Part shown: positions 5,913 to 6,078 of the stretch, piece by piece
How positions within the stretch are numbered: position 1 is the first letter of the stretch
How the letters are laid out: each line of letters opens with the position of its first letter
Source of the DNA: an uncultured Nitrospinaceae bacterium
GTDB taxonomy: Bacteria; Nitrospinota; Nitrospinia; Nitrospinales; VA-1
Assembly: GCA_913043155.1 (NCBI GenBank)
Contig: CAJWLY010000095.1
Coordinates: 1-6,078 of the forward strand
Reading direction: 5' to 3'
Length of the DNA: 6,078 nt
The notes under the pieces: model-generated
Database searches by the model: none
The model's input: only the letters and a program-made list of their open reading frames with translations
Told to the model about the DNA's origin: nothing
Made by a program: the position numbers and the translations under genes

Positions 5913-6078
5913 TATCTGGGAGAGTTTGTGTTCGGGAACAGGGGGTCCTCGAAGTCCCGGTGTAAGAGCTTCTTCCTTTCCTCTTTCGTGGCACCTATAG
6001 CTCCAAGCCCCCTGAAGGTAATGTTCCAGAGAACTTTGAATTGGTCGCGCCGGAGGTTGTCATCCGACTGGAAATTGC
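5912..6078 (-). CDS. C-terminal fragment of an unrecognised protein upstream of pyrE
   Basis: The reading frame enters from the right edge and ends at TAG (5912-5914), giving 54 residues. It begins NFQSDDNLRRDQFK, continues with VLWNITFRGLGAIGA, then TKEERKKLLHRDF and a Pro-rich end (EDPLFPNTNSPR). It is called as coding because the frame is open to the edge, the composition is protein-like, and its stop overlaps the pyrE GTG by one base, as expected for operon neighbours. I do not recognise the family. The fragment is basic, with one short hydrophobic stretch (VLWNITFRGLGAIGA) too interrupted to call a membrane helix. The gene is truncated by the window, not evidently broken. Confidence 0.62.
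   Translation of the reverse strand, partial: NFQSDDNLRRDQFKVLWNITFRGLGAIGATKEERKKLLHRDFEDPLFPNTNSPR

Noticed and set aside
1..6078. CRISPR array, insertion sequence, toxin-antitoxin or defence cassette.
   Set aside because: No regularly spaced repeats, transposase, terminal inverted repeats or small paired genes were seen; all sizeable minus-strand genes are accounted for.

Overview
The window reads as an ordinary bacterial housekeeping region, with every complete gene on the minus strand. Read in that direction (high to low coordinate) the order is: the 3' end of an unrecognised gene, pyrE, a conserved 240-residue protein of the CO dehydrogenase beta / 2-oxoacid:ferredoxin oxidoreductase epsilon type, then dnaK, grpE and dnaJ. 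The 3' end of a membrane methyltransferase gene runs in from the left edge on the plus strand and converges on dnaJ.

Organism: base composition is moderate by eye. From memory, relatives of the 240-residue protein occur in autotrophs that use five-subunit ferredoxin oxidoreductases in the reductive TCA cycle (Aquificota, Nitrospira, Nitrospinota). With the dnaK-grpE-dnaJ order this makes a nitrite-oxidiser-like lineage (Nitrospinota or Nitrospirota) my best guess. That is inference, not proof.

Layout: 1-182 methyltransferase tail (+); 191-1288 dnaJ (-); 1298-1918 grpE (-); 1919-2028 a spacer with a striking C9/G9 hairpin; 2029-3951 dnaK (-); 3952-4181 the dnaK control region; 4182-4210 a clear intrinsic terminator; 4231-4953 the 240-aa gene (-); 4954-5255 its leader and promoter plus the pyrE 3' region; 5256-5912 pyrE (-, GTG start); 5912-6078 the tail of an unknown gene (-) overlapping pyrE by one base.

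How it works together: DnaK (ATP-driven Hsp70), GrpE (nucleotide exchange) and DnaJ (ATPase-stimulating co-chaperone) form one folding machine and look co-transcribed, with a hairpin after dnaK that may lower grpE-dnaJ output. The 240-aa gene is a self-contained single-gene unit with a near-consensus sigma70 promoter, a long leader with several palindromes, a strong ribosome site and its own terminator. pyrE belongs to a separate operon. I found no mobile element, CRISPR array, tRNA or rRNA, and no clearly novel multi-gene system. The points most worth a second look are the non-coding structures and the isolated position of the oxidoreductase-type subunit gene.
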